64,000 nucleotides of DNA from Hydractinia symbiolongicarpus (lineage: Eukaryota; Cnidaria; Hydrozoa; Anthoathecata; Hydractiniidae): the NCBI RefSeq assembly GCF_029227915.1, contig NC_079882.1, forward strand, positions 17,742,501 through 17,806,500, read 5' to 3'. This document shows, piece after piece, positions 11,064 through 21,291 of the stretch. The notes beneath the pieces were generated by a model. That model made no database searches, was not told where the DNA came from, and saw only the letters and a program-made list of their open reading frames with translations. Within the stretch, counting starts at the first letter, position 1, and each line of letters starts with the position of its first letter. The position numbers and the translations under genes were made by a program.

Positions 11064-12781
11064 ATTATTATCAAAGAAAAGAGATCCTTAACAGTAATCC
11101 AGTTCTTCTAGCAAGACATTTCCAATACAGAGTTGAGACATTTTTTAAAAACATAGTTGTCAACGGGCCATTAGGTAAAGTAAACTACTACGCGATTAGA
11201 GTTGAATTTCAGGTTAGAGGTAGCCCACACATCCACTCTTTATTATGGGTTGTCAATGCACCAATTTTACGCAGCGATAACAAAAAAGAATATATTGCCT
11301 TTGTGGATAACATAGTTAAATGTCAGCTTCCTAATAAAGACAGCAACCCAGATCTCTACAAAGTAGTTTCGACATATCAAACACATTCTCATTCTAAATC
11401 TTGTCGTAAATATAAAAACAAGAATTGTCGATACTCTTTCGGCAAGTTTTTTACAGACCGTACAATTGTTGCTGAGCCTTTAGCTGATAACCTCTCAAAG
11501 AAAGAAAGAGAAACACGGTTAAAAGAAAGAAAGGCTATACTAGAAAAAGTAAAAACTTGCATAGATTCAAATTTGAATCCAAGATTTAATAATATTCTTC
11601 ATCCAGATGAACCGAATTATAACCAACCTGGTATAATTGAACAAATCCTTCAAAGTTTAGCCATAACAAAAAAAGAATATGAAAACGCACTAAGCATCTC
11701 ACCTGATACAGGATTTCAAATTCACTTCCAAAGGCTTCCAGATTCTTGTTTTATCAATAATTATTTTACTGAAGGTTTGAAGGCATTGGAAGCTAACATA
11801 GACATTCAACCTGTTCTTGATTATTATAAAGCAGTTTCTTACATGTGTGCTTATTTGTCGAAAGTTGAAAATGAATCTTCAGAGGCAATGAAAAAATCTG
11901 CATCGCAGGCACTAGAAACTGGTGATTCATTATTTGAACAGATGAAGTCAGTCGCAAATGCGTATCGAAATCATCGCGAAATGTCAGTTCAAGAAGCAGT
12001 AGCTACCATAATGCCAGAAATATGGTTACGAAAGACATTTCCAGCTGTAGTTTTTGCAAATAGTAACATTCCTGAGAAGCGATACAGGGTTTGTCGTAAC
12101 GAAGAAGAAATTTTAAGTTTACCACCAGACAGTACGGATATTTTTAAACGAAACATGTTGGATAGATACATGGATGGACCAAATTTAGAATTTAAGAAAG
12201 GCAGATACCCCATGTTGGAACAAATGTGTTATGCTGAGTTCTTGTCAAGCTATTCTATGAAAATAAAACCGAAACCAGAAGATGAAAATGACAGTCAACC
12301 AGAAGTACTTAAAGAAATAATAGCTGAGATTCAAGTCGAATCTCCTTATCCAAAAACTATACCTCTGATGTCATCAAATGAAATGTTGAACTTGCGAAAA
12401 GAAAAATGTGTTTTAAGATACCATGTACCCAGTCGAGACAAAAATCCAGAAGGATATGCACATCATTTGCTCTTTATGTTTTATCCTTTTCGCCAGGAAG
12501 CAGAATTGTTAAGTGAAAACTCGGGTACTTACACAGAGAAATTATTGGAAAACGGTGTATTAGAAATTATAAATACAAATAAAAGAATATGCGAACCATT
12601 TGGTGAACTTGTTGAAGAAGCAATGATAAATTTTCACGCAAATGTAAATAATCTTGATTCTTTCGCCGAACAGGAAAACGACGATGTTACCGATGAGATT
12701 AGTAATATAAACAACCATGACACTGACGAAATTCGAAGTGAAACTCCTAGTTTTTGGAAACACTTTTTCATCTATTACTGA
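11030..12781 (+). pseudogene. Helentron Rep domain (HUH)
   Basis: This frame contains EFQVRGSPHIHSLLW, the metal-binding H-x-H of the HUH nuclease. Near 11830 follows a YMCAYLSK segment, where the Rep tyrosines are expected. The segment ends at a stop at 12781, after which the homologous reading continues one frame over. In the family, Rep nicks and joins single strands during rolling-circle transposition. Confidence 0.85.
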
Positions 12782-13560
12782 GCCTGGAATTTTCAAAGAC
12801 GAACTCCATGAAAATATTTGAACATTAAATAAAACACAAAGGCAAATTTTGAAGTGGTAAATGATTGGGTTACAACTTAAGTAAAACGCACACCATAAAA
12901 TTAAGCCAATTCACATTTTTCTAACAGGAAGTGCAGGTTGTGGAAAGTCCCATTTAATAACAACAATTTCTGACATGCTGAATAAAGCACTTTCCTATCG
13001 TGCAGGAAACTTAGAAAAGGATAAAATTCTCATTTTAGCACCAACCGGTGTTGCTGCCATTAATATAGAGGGAAATACAATACATTCAGCCTTAGGTATA
13101 CCAGCGGATAGAAGTTTCACTAAAAACATTTCTAAGTTAAGTGATAAAAAGAAATGTATGCTGCGAAACAAGCTTTCAGAACTAAGCGTTATTGTAATAG
13201 ATGAAATCTCAATGGTTTCAAACAAGCTACTTTTACATATTCATCAACGGCTAACCGAAATATTTGGATGCGCAGATGACATTCCATTTGCAGGAATATA
13301 TGTTATAGCATGTGGCGATTTCTACCAACTTCCACCAATTCAAGCAAGGCCAGTTTACGCAGAATACAAAGATGCATTATTAAATCTTTCACATTGCTGA
13401 AAGCATTTTAAGATTGCTGAACTAACGGAAGTTATGAGACAGCGTGATGATCAACATTTGATTGAATTATTAAACAATATCAGAGTAGGAAAATTAGAAA
13501 GGCGACACGAAGATTTACTAAAATCTAAATTTATTTCACCAAATGACCCACATTACCCCA
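12763..13560 (+). pseudogene. Helentron Pif1-like helicase, N-terminal half
   Basis: Walker A is GSAGCGKS at 12927-12950, followed by APTGVAA (motif Ia), VIDEISM (Walker B) and GDFYQLPP (motif III), all in one frame. Stops interrupt it at several points before 12927, and a TGA at 13398-13400 lies inside an otherwise continuous frame. This is a PIF1/RecD-type 5'-3' helicase. The frame is lost at about 13545. Confidence 0.9.
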
Positions 13561-14955
13561 ACAAATGCAATTCATATATTTGCTGAAAATCAACCCGCCT
13601 CTGAGCATAACAAAAAAATGCTTAATAGCATAACATCGGACGAAATAAATATCGAAGCTATTGATAAAATTCCAGAAAATATACCCGTGCAATTAGTTTA
13701 AAATCTTAATTCTCGCCCTCAAATGGAAACAGGTGGACTTGCGCGAAACCTTCTGTTAAAACTTCATGCAAAAGTCATATTGACGTCAAATGTTGACGTA
13801 TCTGATTAACTCATTAACGGACAGATAGGTACTGTTCATCGGTTGAAAATCGATAGCTCAGGAAATGTAACAAGAATATATTTGAAAATGGAAGACATGT
13901 ATACTGGATTTAAAGCTGTGAGAACAGATCTATATGCTATTCAAGAAAATGTTGTTCCAATTAACAGAGTAGAGAAAGAAATCAAATTTAACAAACATAA
14001 TCCGTCTTCACCTTCTATGAGACGGCTGCAATTCCCACTAATGCTGTCATGGGCCTGCACTGTTCACAAGGTTCAAGGAAAAACGTTTGGTAAAATTGTT
14101 GTCTATTTTGATTTATTAAAACAACGAGCCTTTCACTCTGGACAAATCTATGTTGCATTAAGTCGAGTCACAAGTTTAGACAGTTTATACCTAACGGGTA
14201 CATTTGCTAAATCAACCATTAAGTCAGACATACGAGCAACAGAGCAATACAATTACATGCGAGAACATTCAAAATTGACACAAAAAGAAACTGGTGTAAT
14301 TAGCGGAAATTCTATTATGGTCACTTTGCTTAATACAAGATCCTACAACAAGCATAAAAACGATATTAAATCCGACCGCGTTCTCATGGAAAGTGATTTA
14401 TTATGCCTAACGGAAACTCAGATACCATTTAGTTCATACTGCGACACAAAACTAGATTACTTTACTTTAATTCCAAACAACAATGTGGACAAATTTTCTA
14501 GTCTATTAGTTGGTCATAATGAAACTATACAATTGTTTGATATTGTAAAAATTCCTGGTGCAATATTTTTTAGAATGACAAAAAGAACGTTTCACAAAAA
14601 CGCTATTAATGTTTTGCTTCTATATCGTAAAAATTCCCTCAATAGAGATGAGTCATTATACCTTATTCAATATTTTTTGGGAAATGAAACTGTTGATATT
14701 ATACTCGGAGATTTTAATGTGAATGCATTTAGCGATGAAAACTATTTCCTTGATTTTCTTACTGGATATAAACAAGTCGTAACCTCACCAACTCATATAT
14801 CAGGTTCACTTATTGACCATGTCTATATCCGTGAGAATGTTTTAAATACTCTTAATGTCGAGACCTTCGTTAAAACTGTCTATTTCAGTGATCAAGATGC
14901 AATCAGGCTTAAACTCTCTCTCTCTGGTTTGAAAAAAACAACCTATGGAACATAA
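13540..14955 (+). pseudogene. Helentron helicase C-terminal half fused to EEP endonuclease
   Basis: After two further stops (near 13700 and 13808) the frame 13843-14955 carries SWACTVHKVQGKT and YVALSRV, the C-terminal Pif1 motifs. From about 14310 it continues into an endonuclease/exonuclease/phosphatase domain: LLNTRS, DLLCLTET, GDFNVNAF (the G-D-F/W-N motif), SLIDHVYI and FSDQDAI, where SDHD is usual. A C-terminal EEP nuclease distinguishes Helentrons from classic Helitrons. The His of the last motif is replaced by Gln, which may impair catalysis. Confidence 0.88.
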
Positions 14956-15490
14956 AATCTTTACAGACGACTTCAAACAACTTTTTTCTTTGTGTTTTTA
15001 ACCTCCTTTATTTTTTTTGGCATTTTAAACTTTTAAATTAATACTGTCGTCGATCGCAACGCATATAATTGCTTTTCAACACGTTTGCTTAAGGCGGAAA
15101 TCTTCAAGCCACAGGGCTTCTTGTTTATACTTTAACATAGCATGCAACCTTTTTTTCTTTTTTTCTTATCAGTGGTTGTTATAGCTGACATTAAACTACC
15201 AACTATTAGAAAAAAAGGTAAACTTTTGGTGCATTCCATTTAACAAAAATAAGTGGCTATATTTAATAATTTTACTCAAAAGTGTTGCTAAATCCATTTC
15301 ATTTAGCTTTGTTTTCAAGTTTATTTTTTTAAGTTTAAATTTACGCTTTGAGTAAAAAATGTCACCTTATGTGGAAAAACTGATGCAATCATCATTTTTT
15401 GCCGTTGTGCATTCGCCATATTTGTTTTGACATGTGTTTCCCATGTGTTTGCATAATTTTCGAGAAATGTGAAGCAAAGATAATTTATGA
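14956..15490. other. spacer between Helentron and Polinton
   Basis: AT-rich. It may include the 3' noncoding end of the Helentron. A 5-bp stem (AAGCC/GGCTT at 15106-15119) is too weak to be called its terminal hairpin. Confidence 0.4.
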
Positions 15491-15496
15491 AACCCC

Positions 15497-15736
15497 AGTA
15501 GTAGTAAGGAGTGAATTTAAGTACGTTTCCGCTCCTTTGACACCTTTACCCCTTCAAACCCGCGCCTCCACCACCTCCAGCACCCCCTCCACCCCCACCC
15601 TCCAAAAATCGATAAATCCCGAATTCCCCGAATCCGACAATTCCGGGAATACCGATAAAATCCTATTCATGCGCACGCGAGTAAGGGGAATAATGCTAAC
15701 ATCAACAAAATTTCGAGCATGCACATTTGAGTAGGG
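15497..15736. repeat. Polinton left TIR
   Basis: Matches the reverse complement of 31894-32128 over about 235 bp with scattered substitutions. It includes a long C/A-rich tract (about 15560-15605), a block ATTCCGGGAATACCGATAAA and a GAGCATGCxCATTTGAGTA inner end. The AGT terminus and 6-bp flanking duplication fix the outer edge. Confidence 0.93.
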
Positions 15737-16345
15737 GAAAGTCCAATACTCAAAGGTGTGACTGCCAGCTAAAGCCGGGATATAATATAAACATGAGCCG
15801 ACATCATGAAAATGCAACTCCAGACCTTTTAAAGTTGAGCAGATACCCCAGCTGCTATATCGTGTTCCAGACTATTTCAAGACGCAAAAAATGTGTACCA
15901 GGGTGGTTAAAAAGAACCCCCGGCTACTCAGGTTTGTCCCGGACCATTTCAAGACGCAAAAAATGTGCACAAGGCAGTTGAAGATGATTCTATTATGCTT
16001 GGATGTGTTCCGAAAAGTTTCAGGACCCGGAAAATGTGTGCCAGAGCGGTAGGAAGGTATCTCCTGTTGCTCAAGCATGCGCAATTGAGTAGCGGAAAGT
16101 CCATAGAGTTGTGACTGCTAGTTCAGCCCAGTCTATATATAATAAATATGAGCCGACAAATCCATAATGTAACTCGCGATCATGTCAGATACAGAAAATG
16201 TGGGCCAGAGAGGTTCAAGAATACCCCTGCCAGCTCGATTTTGTTCCGGACTATTTCAAGACCCAGGAAATGTGTACCAGGGCAGTTTAAAAATACCACT
16301 GGACGTGTTCCCCTGGGGATCCTCATGGAAACTTGAATAAATGAT
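15714..16345. repeat. Polinton subterminal direct repeats
   Basis: A unit of about 360 bp starting inside the TIR (GAGCATGC, ATTTGAGTA, GGAAAGTCC, then TGTGACTGC and ATGAGCCGACA) is repeated from about 16073. Within it a shorter motif of about 70-75 bp (CGGACTATTTCAAGAC followed by an AAATGTG-CCAG block) recurs four or five times. The open frames here are by-products of the repeat. They may be terminal replication or protein-binding sites, which is inference. Confidence 0.75.
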
Positions 16346-16374
16346 AAAAAATCTTTTTGAATGAGTATAAATAA

Positions 16375-16503
16375 ATGTCTTATACTAATTCAAAGCTAGG
16401 TGATATGATTTTAATTGCCGGTATTGGTATTACTCTACACCTCTTGGCTTTTTCTTTGATACAAGAATTAGAGAAGGAGAAGGAGAATGAACAAAGAATT
16501 TAA
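16375..16503 (+). CDS. small single-pass membrane protein (42 aa)
   Basis: A short, uninterrupted frame. ATG 16375 is preceded directly by AATAA (AATAAATG at 16370-16377). The product has a hydrophobic stretch MILIAGIGITLHLLAF at residues 11-26 and a charged Glu/Lys-rich tail. A 15-bp inverted repeat (16356-16394) places the start codon in its loop. It is the first of four + strand genes at the left end. Function unknown; one of the few Polinton genes here without a lesion. Confidence 0.6.
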   Translation: MSYTNSKLGDMILIAGIGITLHLLAFSLIQELEKEKENEQRI

Positions 16504-16536
16504 GACCTAGAGGATTATCTTTATGATAGAAAATAA

Positions 16537-16647
16537 ATGAAAGAACACTGCGACGACTGCGAAATGATACTCGACACCTATGACAGATGCTCCTGTGGAC
16601 GGAGGTTCTTCATAAAAGCTAAGCTGCTCTGCTGGTACTGCTGGTAG
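16537..16647 (+). CDS. tiny Cys-rich protein (36 aa), zinc-binding-like
   Basis: ATG 16537 follows AATAA (AATAAATG, 16532-16539). The peptide has HCDDCEM, RCSCGRRF and LLCWYCW: eight potential metal ligands arranged as C-x2-C, C-x-C and C-x2-C, a small zinc-ribbon pattern. Too short for most gene finders. Similar Cys pairs occur in the next small gene at 17416. Function unknown. Confidence 0.5.
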   Translation: MKEHCDDCEMILDTYDRCSCGRRFFIKAKLLCWYCW

Positions 16648-16723
16648 GAGTATATCACGTATAATGGTGGTAGGTGTCCCTGTACCAAACCCTAGTTGAA
16701 GTCCAGTATCCACAAATAAAAGG

Positions 16724-17310
16724 ATGTTCAAATTTAGTGACGAGACTGTTAAATCAAGGGAATTTTACGCCAAAGCGAAACCATTAAATATTGAAGAAGT
16801 AAACGTTGAAAATATCATGCTAAACGACCCTATTCCAGCAAACAAGGGCAAAGATGAACGCTTCGTGATTGCCTATAAAAATAGTGACAATCTAGCTTCT
16901 TTACTGATCAAGACACCCAAAAAGATCTATTCCAGTGGTGCCTCGCGTTACTCGGAGGCTAGCTCACTTACCAACCACACCGAATGGCTGAAAAAATATG
17001 AAGAAATACTGACCAAGGTGGAGTCCCTCGAGGGTCATTGCTTCACTACTTGAAAAAAGGGCGATATCTCAATGTCAAGCTGATGGAGTGGGAGGGTAAA
17101 ATCAAGACCAATTTCCACAATAAAAAGGTACCGGGGGACAGCTGCAAGTGCAAGGCTATCATCAAGCCCGCCTGCATCTATAAGCAAGGCGAAAACTATT
17201 ATCTCCAGACATCCCTCGAAGAATGCAAGTATAAGGATGTCGAGTTTTATGGTACCTCATACCTTAGCGACTCTGACTCTGATGAAGACGAGGGTTTCAC
17301 TGTCTTGTAA
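16724..17310 (+). pseudogene. unknown Polinton protein (~195 aa), one frameshift
   Basis: The frame from ATG 16724 (AATAAA at 16715-16720) runs to 17053. A second frame, 17038-17310, continues without a gap, indicating one indel near 17035. The protein is mixed alpha/beta-like and Lys-rich, with CKC in the second half and an acidic tail SDSDSDEDEG. An acidic tail on a basic body recalls viral single-stranded-DNA-binding proteins, but I do not recognise the family and propose this only as a hypothesis. Confidence 0.55.
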
Positions 17311-17415
17311 GTGGTTTATCAGGGTTTTATGTTGCTCTTCAACATCGAAACAATCATGAACGTTCCCGCCTTGAAATAAGAAGCGAAAGCACTAAAGATC
17401 CGTAACTACTCAACT

Positions 17416-17634
17416 ATGAATAGAGGTCCTTCTCTCGAAGCCATGCGAAAGGCCAAGTACAAGTCTGTTTCGACACAAACAGATGTTTCCTATTGTGTCC
17501 CTTGCGTCAGGCTCGCTTGGCAGAAAAATCTCGGGCAATACTCGAGAAAGCTCGCTGAAAAGCAGCGACGTGTCGTATGTGACTGTGGTCTTATCATCGA
17601 TCGAGACACCGGAGAAGTGCTCGAAATCGTCTAG
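17416..17634 (+). CDS. small Cys-rich protein (72 aa)
   Basis: Uninterrupted frame with YCVPCVRLAW in the middle and VVCDCGLIID near the end, giving two Cys pairs about 35 residues apart as in a treble-clef or zinc ribbon. It is the last gene of the left + strand cluster, and its stop codon lies inside the hairpin 17629-17655. Function unknown. Confidence 0.55.
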   Translation: MNRGPSLEAMRKAKYKSVSTQTDVSYCVPCVRLAWQKNLGQYSRKLAEKQRRVVCDCGLIIDRDTGEVLEIV

Positions 17635-17655
17635 TATGTAATGAACACACTAGAC
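17629..17655. terminator. hairpin at convergent gene junction 1
   Basis: GTCTAGTATGT (17629-17639) and ACACACTAGAC (17645-17655) form an 11-bp stem with one mismatch and a 5-base loop. It contains the TAG of the upstream + gene and lies about 60 bp before the end of the facing minus gene. The terminator/3'-end role is inferred from recurrence at all convergent junctions. Confidence 0.6.
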
Positions 17656-17716
17656 CTATGAATAAGCAGGTGGTTCCTCTAGGTACCGCTGACATACTGT
17701 GCAGATTGTAGTTTTC

Positions 17717-18325
17717 TCAATAGCTCGTCCTAAGCCTCTTCGCGACCTTGCGCGACAAGCTGCTGTCGCTCCCGTTCATTGATCCATTCCACAATTTGCG
17801 CGTTCGATGTCGGGTTTGCTCCTTCAGCACCATGTACTTTTGCTTTTCCTGTATGATTAGGCTGAACTCGTAGTCTGTAATCACACCATTCTCCACAGCT
17901 TTCGAGATCAAGTCAACGATAGAGTTGAGTTCGGTCTCCGCTAGTATTCTGATACTCTCATGTGTTCTTACTCTTGACATCTAACCTCTTCCCAGCGTTC
18001 CGCAGATCAGTTTGTCCCAACCCTACGGCAATCGTAATTCCACCCATGGCCACGGCTAATGGTACACCGATCCCAGATAACATGCTACCAATGACAACGC
18101 CTGAAGTTATCACACCCACAGATAGTAATCCGTGATCCATGTATCTACCCACGTACCATGCATCTTAAACTTTTTGGCGAGCTTGTCACGCTCTTTAATC
18201 TCGGCGCGCAAATATTGTTCCACTTCTTCGATTTTCTTGAGTCTGTATACTTGTGAAGTATCCTCCTGCCTATCTTCCGCAGGTGCAGAAGGTAAAGGCC
18301 GGTAAAGCTTTGTAATTTCAGTCAT
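17717..18325 (-). pseudogene. Polinton membrane protein (~200 aa), two frameshifts
   Basis: Three overlapping minus frames (18110-18325, 17958-18152, 17717-17980) read as one protein. The N-terminus starts MTEITKLYRPLPSAP and is followed by a charged helix. The centre is a hydrophobic Gly-rich segment VGVITSGVVIGSMLSGIG followed by VPLAVAMGGITIAVGLG, likely one or two membrane helices. The C-terminal helical part contains IRILAETELNSIVDLISKA. This architecture matches a recurrent uncharacterised family I associate with cnidarian Polintons (from memory). Its ATG overlaps the stop of the upstream gene by 8 nt. Confidence 0.7.
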
Positions 18326-18856
18326 ATTCTGTAAGCAAGTGCATAGTTATTCCCACGAACAAAACGTTCTTATCGGGGTAATACTCATCCGTCAGCATGA
18401 ACTGTAACATGTCTGTCGAGCCCTTCAGGGGGAGGTATACAGGAGTGTCAAAACTCCATGTAAGCATGTCTCCCCATGCGTTTAGCTCTTTGGTGGGAAG
18501 CATGGCAAGAATATTGGATTTTTTTCCGTTAAGCAGGCATCTTTCCTCATCGAGTTGGTGACAAGTGAGTCTCAGCCGCTGGTATACGTCAGTCTTATAG
18601 AAGCTGTCATGGTCGCCCTCGGTAAACATTGCCTTGGTATCAATATTATACCCCATAAGGTCCAGCAGTGATCGACTAATCCGTCATCGGTCGACCCAGG
18701 CGCCGCTTTATAAATGTTGAGCTCGTTCTTTTCTTTGAAAATGTTCAACCACGTAGGTCGAATGCTAATCGACTTAAGAGCTATCCTCGTGTCCTGCTCT
18801 AGATGAGGGTCGAATATCCTGGGTTTCTTGATATTCGTGATATAAAGTTGCTTCAT
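18318..18856 (-). pseudogene. unknown conserved Polinton protein (~180 aa), frameshifted
   Basis: The start ATG at 18856 forms one end of the palindrome 18854-18877. The first frame carries IALKSISIRPTW. Around 18650 the reading moves to the frame 18318-18656, with FYKTDVYQRLRL, CHQLDEERCLLNG and SNILAMLP. The sequence is rich in short beta-like segments, compatible with a jelly-roll-type virion protein, but I do not know its function. It is divergently paired with 18875-19973 and overlaps the next minus gene by 8 nt. Confidence 0.65.
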
Positions 18857-18877
18857 CTTTTCTTTAAAGAAAAGATG
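18854..18877. promoter_or_regulatory. 24-bp perfect palindrome joining two divergent start codons
   Basis: CATCTTTTCTTT is followed immediately by its exact reverse complement AAAGAAAAGATG. The first three bases are the start codon of the minus gene (18856) and the last three that of the plus gene (18875), leaving 18 bp between them. It may be a shared bidirectional initiator; the role is inferred. Confidence 0.8.
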
Positions 18878-19973
18878 AGCATTTACTCGCATAACCCAAG
18901 AGTGAAGTATACCCCTACGCACGGGCGCTATCTCGAGAGACTCAAGGGTGATGATCTCTCAATGCAAGACATCGTTATTGACTCGAAGGGGTCCTCGTTC
19001 ATGGTGAAATTTCCAGACATTTTCGTTGACTACGAATTCCACTCTGGTACAGCGGTGAATAGCTGGCAGAGCCACCCTTTCAGTCTCTGGTCCACTCAGC
19101 TCAATTTTGCTACCTACTGCGCAACTTCAGCTTGTGGTATCTCTATGCAGCATCTGACCGCCTCTTTACCTCTTGTTCGTGTTGTCTAACGCTTTCACGT
19201 TTACTTCCAGATACGTAAAATTCTAGCAGAGCTAGACATCTCTCTGGCGGGCTCCGATAGGTTTCGACGTCTCAACAACCCCTACAACAAAGAAAAATTC
19301 CGACAACTGGCTCTCGAGTTTGGAGTAAGCGACAGTGAGAGAGAATGGAGGAACAAAAAATTCTTCAGTAGCTGGCAACTGAATCGCTCAGACTATCCCG
19401 GCTCGGGCCTTAGCTATATTAACGACAACTCGTGGGGCCGGTGGTTCCTGGAAAAATCACAGGGGTTCACGCAAATAGGTATAGAGAGACTATCCCAAAG
19501 CGTGCGCTTCTATGCCTACTTGATCCTGGAGAGTCAAGCAAACGGGAGATGTAACATCCTCGGCAACCAAGTCAGCGCGATCGATGCACAGCGCATCTAC
19601 ATGACAAGCTTTGAGAATTTGATCGTCAAACCTAGCGACATAGGCGTAGAAACAAGCCGATTCCCGAATGTGCTAAAGTACGCTCGTTCCAAGGTTGATT
19701 TTAGTATTGCTTATGGTGTATACATGATTCCTAGTAATATGGGCCTTCACATCGGAAATCTCGTGAATTTCACGAACAAGATACTCATCATGGTGTTAAC
19801 CCGCAGATTAACGCTGCCAGACCACAGAGTTCCAAACATCAAGCGTAGGGGCTCTCTCCCGATCAGAGTCGCACACTACGCCAGGAGTGGATGCAAGTCA
19901 GCATGATGATACCAGGGCCGCGCTAGTTATGGAAGGAGTAGGGCTAATCCTGGTGTATATCTGGCTAAAGTAG
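18875..19973 (+). pseudogene. conserved Polinton protein (~365 aa) with C-terminal membrane anchor, broken
   Basis: Starts at ATG 18875. The first part contains IDSKGSSFMVKFP and AVNSWQSHPFS. After a stop at 19189 and frame changes the reading continues with VYFQIRKILAELDISLAG, WFLEKSQGFTQIGIERL and, in 19502-19906, YAYLILESQANGR. The final frame ends in VMEGVGLILVYIWLK, a short membrane segment, with the stop at 19971-19973. At least three lesions. I recall this as a recurrent cnidarian Polinton protein; a virion-component role is inference. Confidence 0.7.
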
Positions 19974-20001
19974 GTCTAATGTGTTGATCAACAAATTAGA
20001 C
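19974..20001. terminator. hairpin at convergent gene junction 2
   Basis: GTCTAATGTGTTGA (19974-19987) faces TCAACAAATTAGAC (19988-20001), a 14-bp inverted repeat with one mismatch and no spacer. It begins directly after the stop codon of the + gene and ends 5 bp before the stop of the minus gene. It fills the 33-bp gap between the two convergent genes. Confidence 0.7.
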
Positions 20002-20006
20002 TCTCA

Positions 20007-21259
20007 TCAATTCTTTCCACCCTTACTCCTCCTGTTACCCATATACACAACAACATTACCCACAGCAGCAGCCATGGCCATGTACAAATGCTTTGCCGCA
20101 AACTCTGAAACTCTCGCTGCTACTCTCAAAAAGAACGAGACCACGCTGTTAATGATCTATGATAACGCTGCACCTGCTTTGCCTGCTAGATACTTCAAAA
20201 ATCTCTCGAGTCTTTCAAGCTGTTTCCGTACAAAACACTTGCCCCCCTCCAGCACTGCTTCCAGTTGCAGCACCCGCTCCCGCACTTCCTCCTGTAACAG
20301 CAAGGACGATGGTAGAGACCAGTAGACCAACAGCCGAGACTATGCTCGCTATGGTCAACCCCTGCTCCTTGAAGAAGATCTTGAGCTTTTCCACCAGGGA
20401 CGTGTCGCCCCCAGCGATCTTCATCAGAGTCTCCTTGATATGTAGCAGCTGACTCTGAGTCTTGGATAAAAGCACATGCTCTTCTTGTACGGCTTCCTTC
20501 TGATCCCGGAGTTCCTTTAGATCTTCCTTAGCCTTCTCGAGGTTGTTCTTCTCAATCTCTATCTGTTCCTCCGATAGTCCAGACGTGGCTTTTTTGCTCT
20601 GGAGCTCTTTCACCTGACTTCTGCTTTGATAATCTGATCATCATAGAAGATCATCTTTCTTTCAACATCTTAATGTTACCCGTAGTTTTTGAAGTTCGAG
20701 GTTGTACTCTATTCTTTCAGTAGGCCCAAAGACTTCGTGGGGAATCTCTTCGATCAGGATCTCCGTGTCTTCAGCAACGTTTTCGAGCAGCGGCAACATA
20801 TCATCAGCCTTCTTACCTTTGACGAGAACGTTCCCGATCCTCCGACCCATTGCCTTGAATTTACCGACGGGTGTGGTATAGTCGGTGAACCCCATGGCTC
20901 GCAATCGCCCCACGGCTAGCCTATCCCGTAGCACGTTAACGCTCCTCAGTTCACTATTCTTTTTCGTGAGCTCTACACCATTGTAAAGAAGTCGGTTCCC
21001 TTCGACGTCAAACTCGTTATAGTATCTTGCACTCGGCTCTCCTAGCTCCCCACTAAGGGCTTCGTAAAGGCTGTCAACCTTTGATCTTAGTAGCTCCTGC
21101 CTTGCCGTGAGCTGTTGTTGCCACGTCGTGGTGTCGGTCTCAGTCCCTCGGAACCCCGGGCATACTGATAGACCCCTCCGCAGACTGCTCCGTCATGTCT
21201 TGCTTTGGTTTAAACGAAGTATCTTCATCGTCTCCTTCATATAATGGATTAATCGGCAT
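20007..21259 (-). pseudogene. large coiled-coil membrane protein of the Polinton (~415 aa), broken
   Basis: Starts at ATG 21259 (preceded by AATAA) with an acidic N-terminus. After a frameshift near 21140 the reading runs through a long charged region containing the 20662-20934 frame (GFTDYTTPVGKFKAMG, then acidic LLENVAEDTEILIEE), two stops, and a coiled coil rich in Glu/Lys (20400-20613). A hydrophobic stretch IASIVSAVGLLVSTIVLAV and a Gly/Ala-rich linker follow. A last frameshift leads to a tail ending at TGA 20009-20007 with further hydrophobic helices. The order coiled coil, membrane segment, Gly linker, membrane tail is a recognisable cnidarian Polinton protein; function unknown. Confidence 0.65.
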
Positions 21260-21291
21260 TTATTCAACCTTCTACAACCTAGTAATAAATG
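21257..21291. promoter_or_regulatory. inverted repeat spanning the second divergent gene pair
   Basis: CATTTATT at 21257-21264 and AATAAATG at 21284-21291 are exact reverse complements. The terminal CAT and ATG are the start codons of the minus gene (21259) and the capsid gene (21289). The 19 bp between them are not palindromic. Confidence 0.7.

Larger units (their letters stand above)
8525..14955 (+). mobile_element. Helentron (Helitron2-type) rolling-circle element, coding part
   Basis: Domains in order on the + strand: 2A-like leader, papain/OTU-like cysteine protease, basic 20-residue repeats, DUF6570-like Cys domain, Helitron Rep region with an HxH motif, Pif1-like helicase and an endonuclease/exonuclease/phosphatase domain. 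This fused order is that of Helentrons. The single original ORF is now spread over all three frames with many stops. I could not define element termini: no convincing CTRR end or terminal hairpin was found. Confidence 0.9.

Noticed and set aside
15106-15119. Terminal hairpin of the Helentron
   Set aside because: Only a 5-bp stem and no CTAG/CTRR end nearby.
15399-16336. Several 60-110-aa ORFs at the Polinton left end as genes
   Set aside because: They lie in the TIR and subterminal repeats and translate the repeat units.
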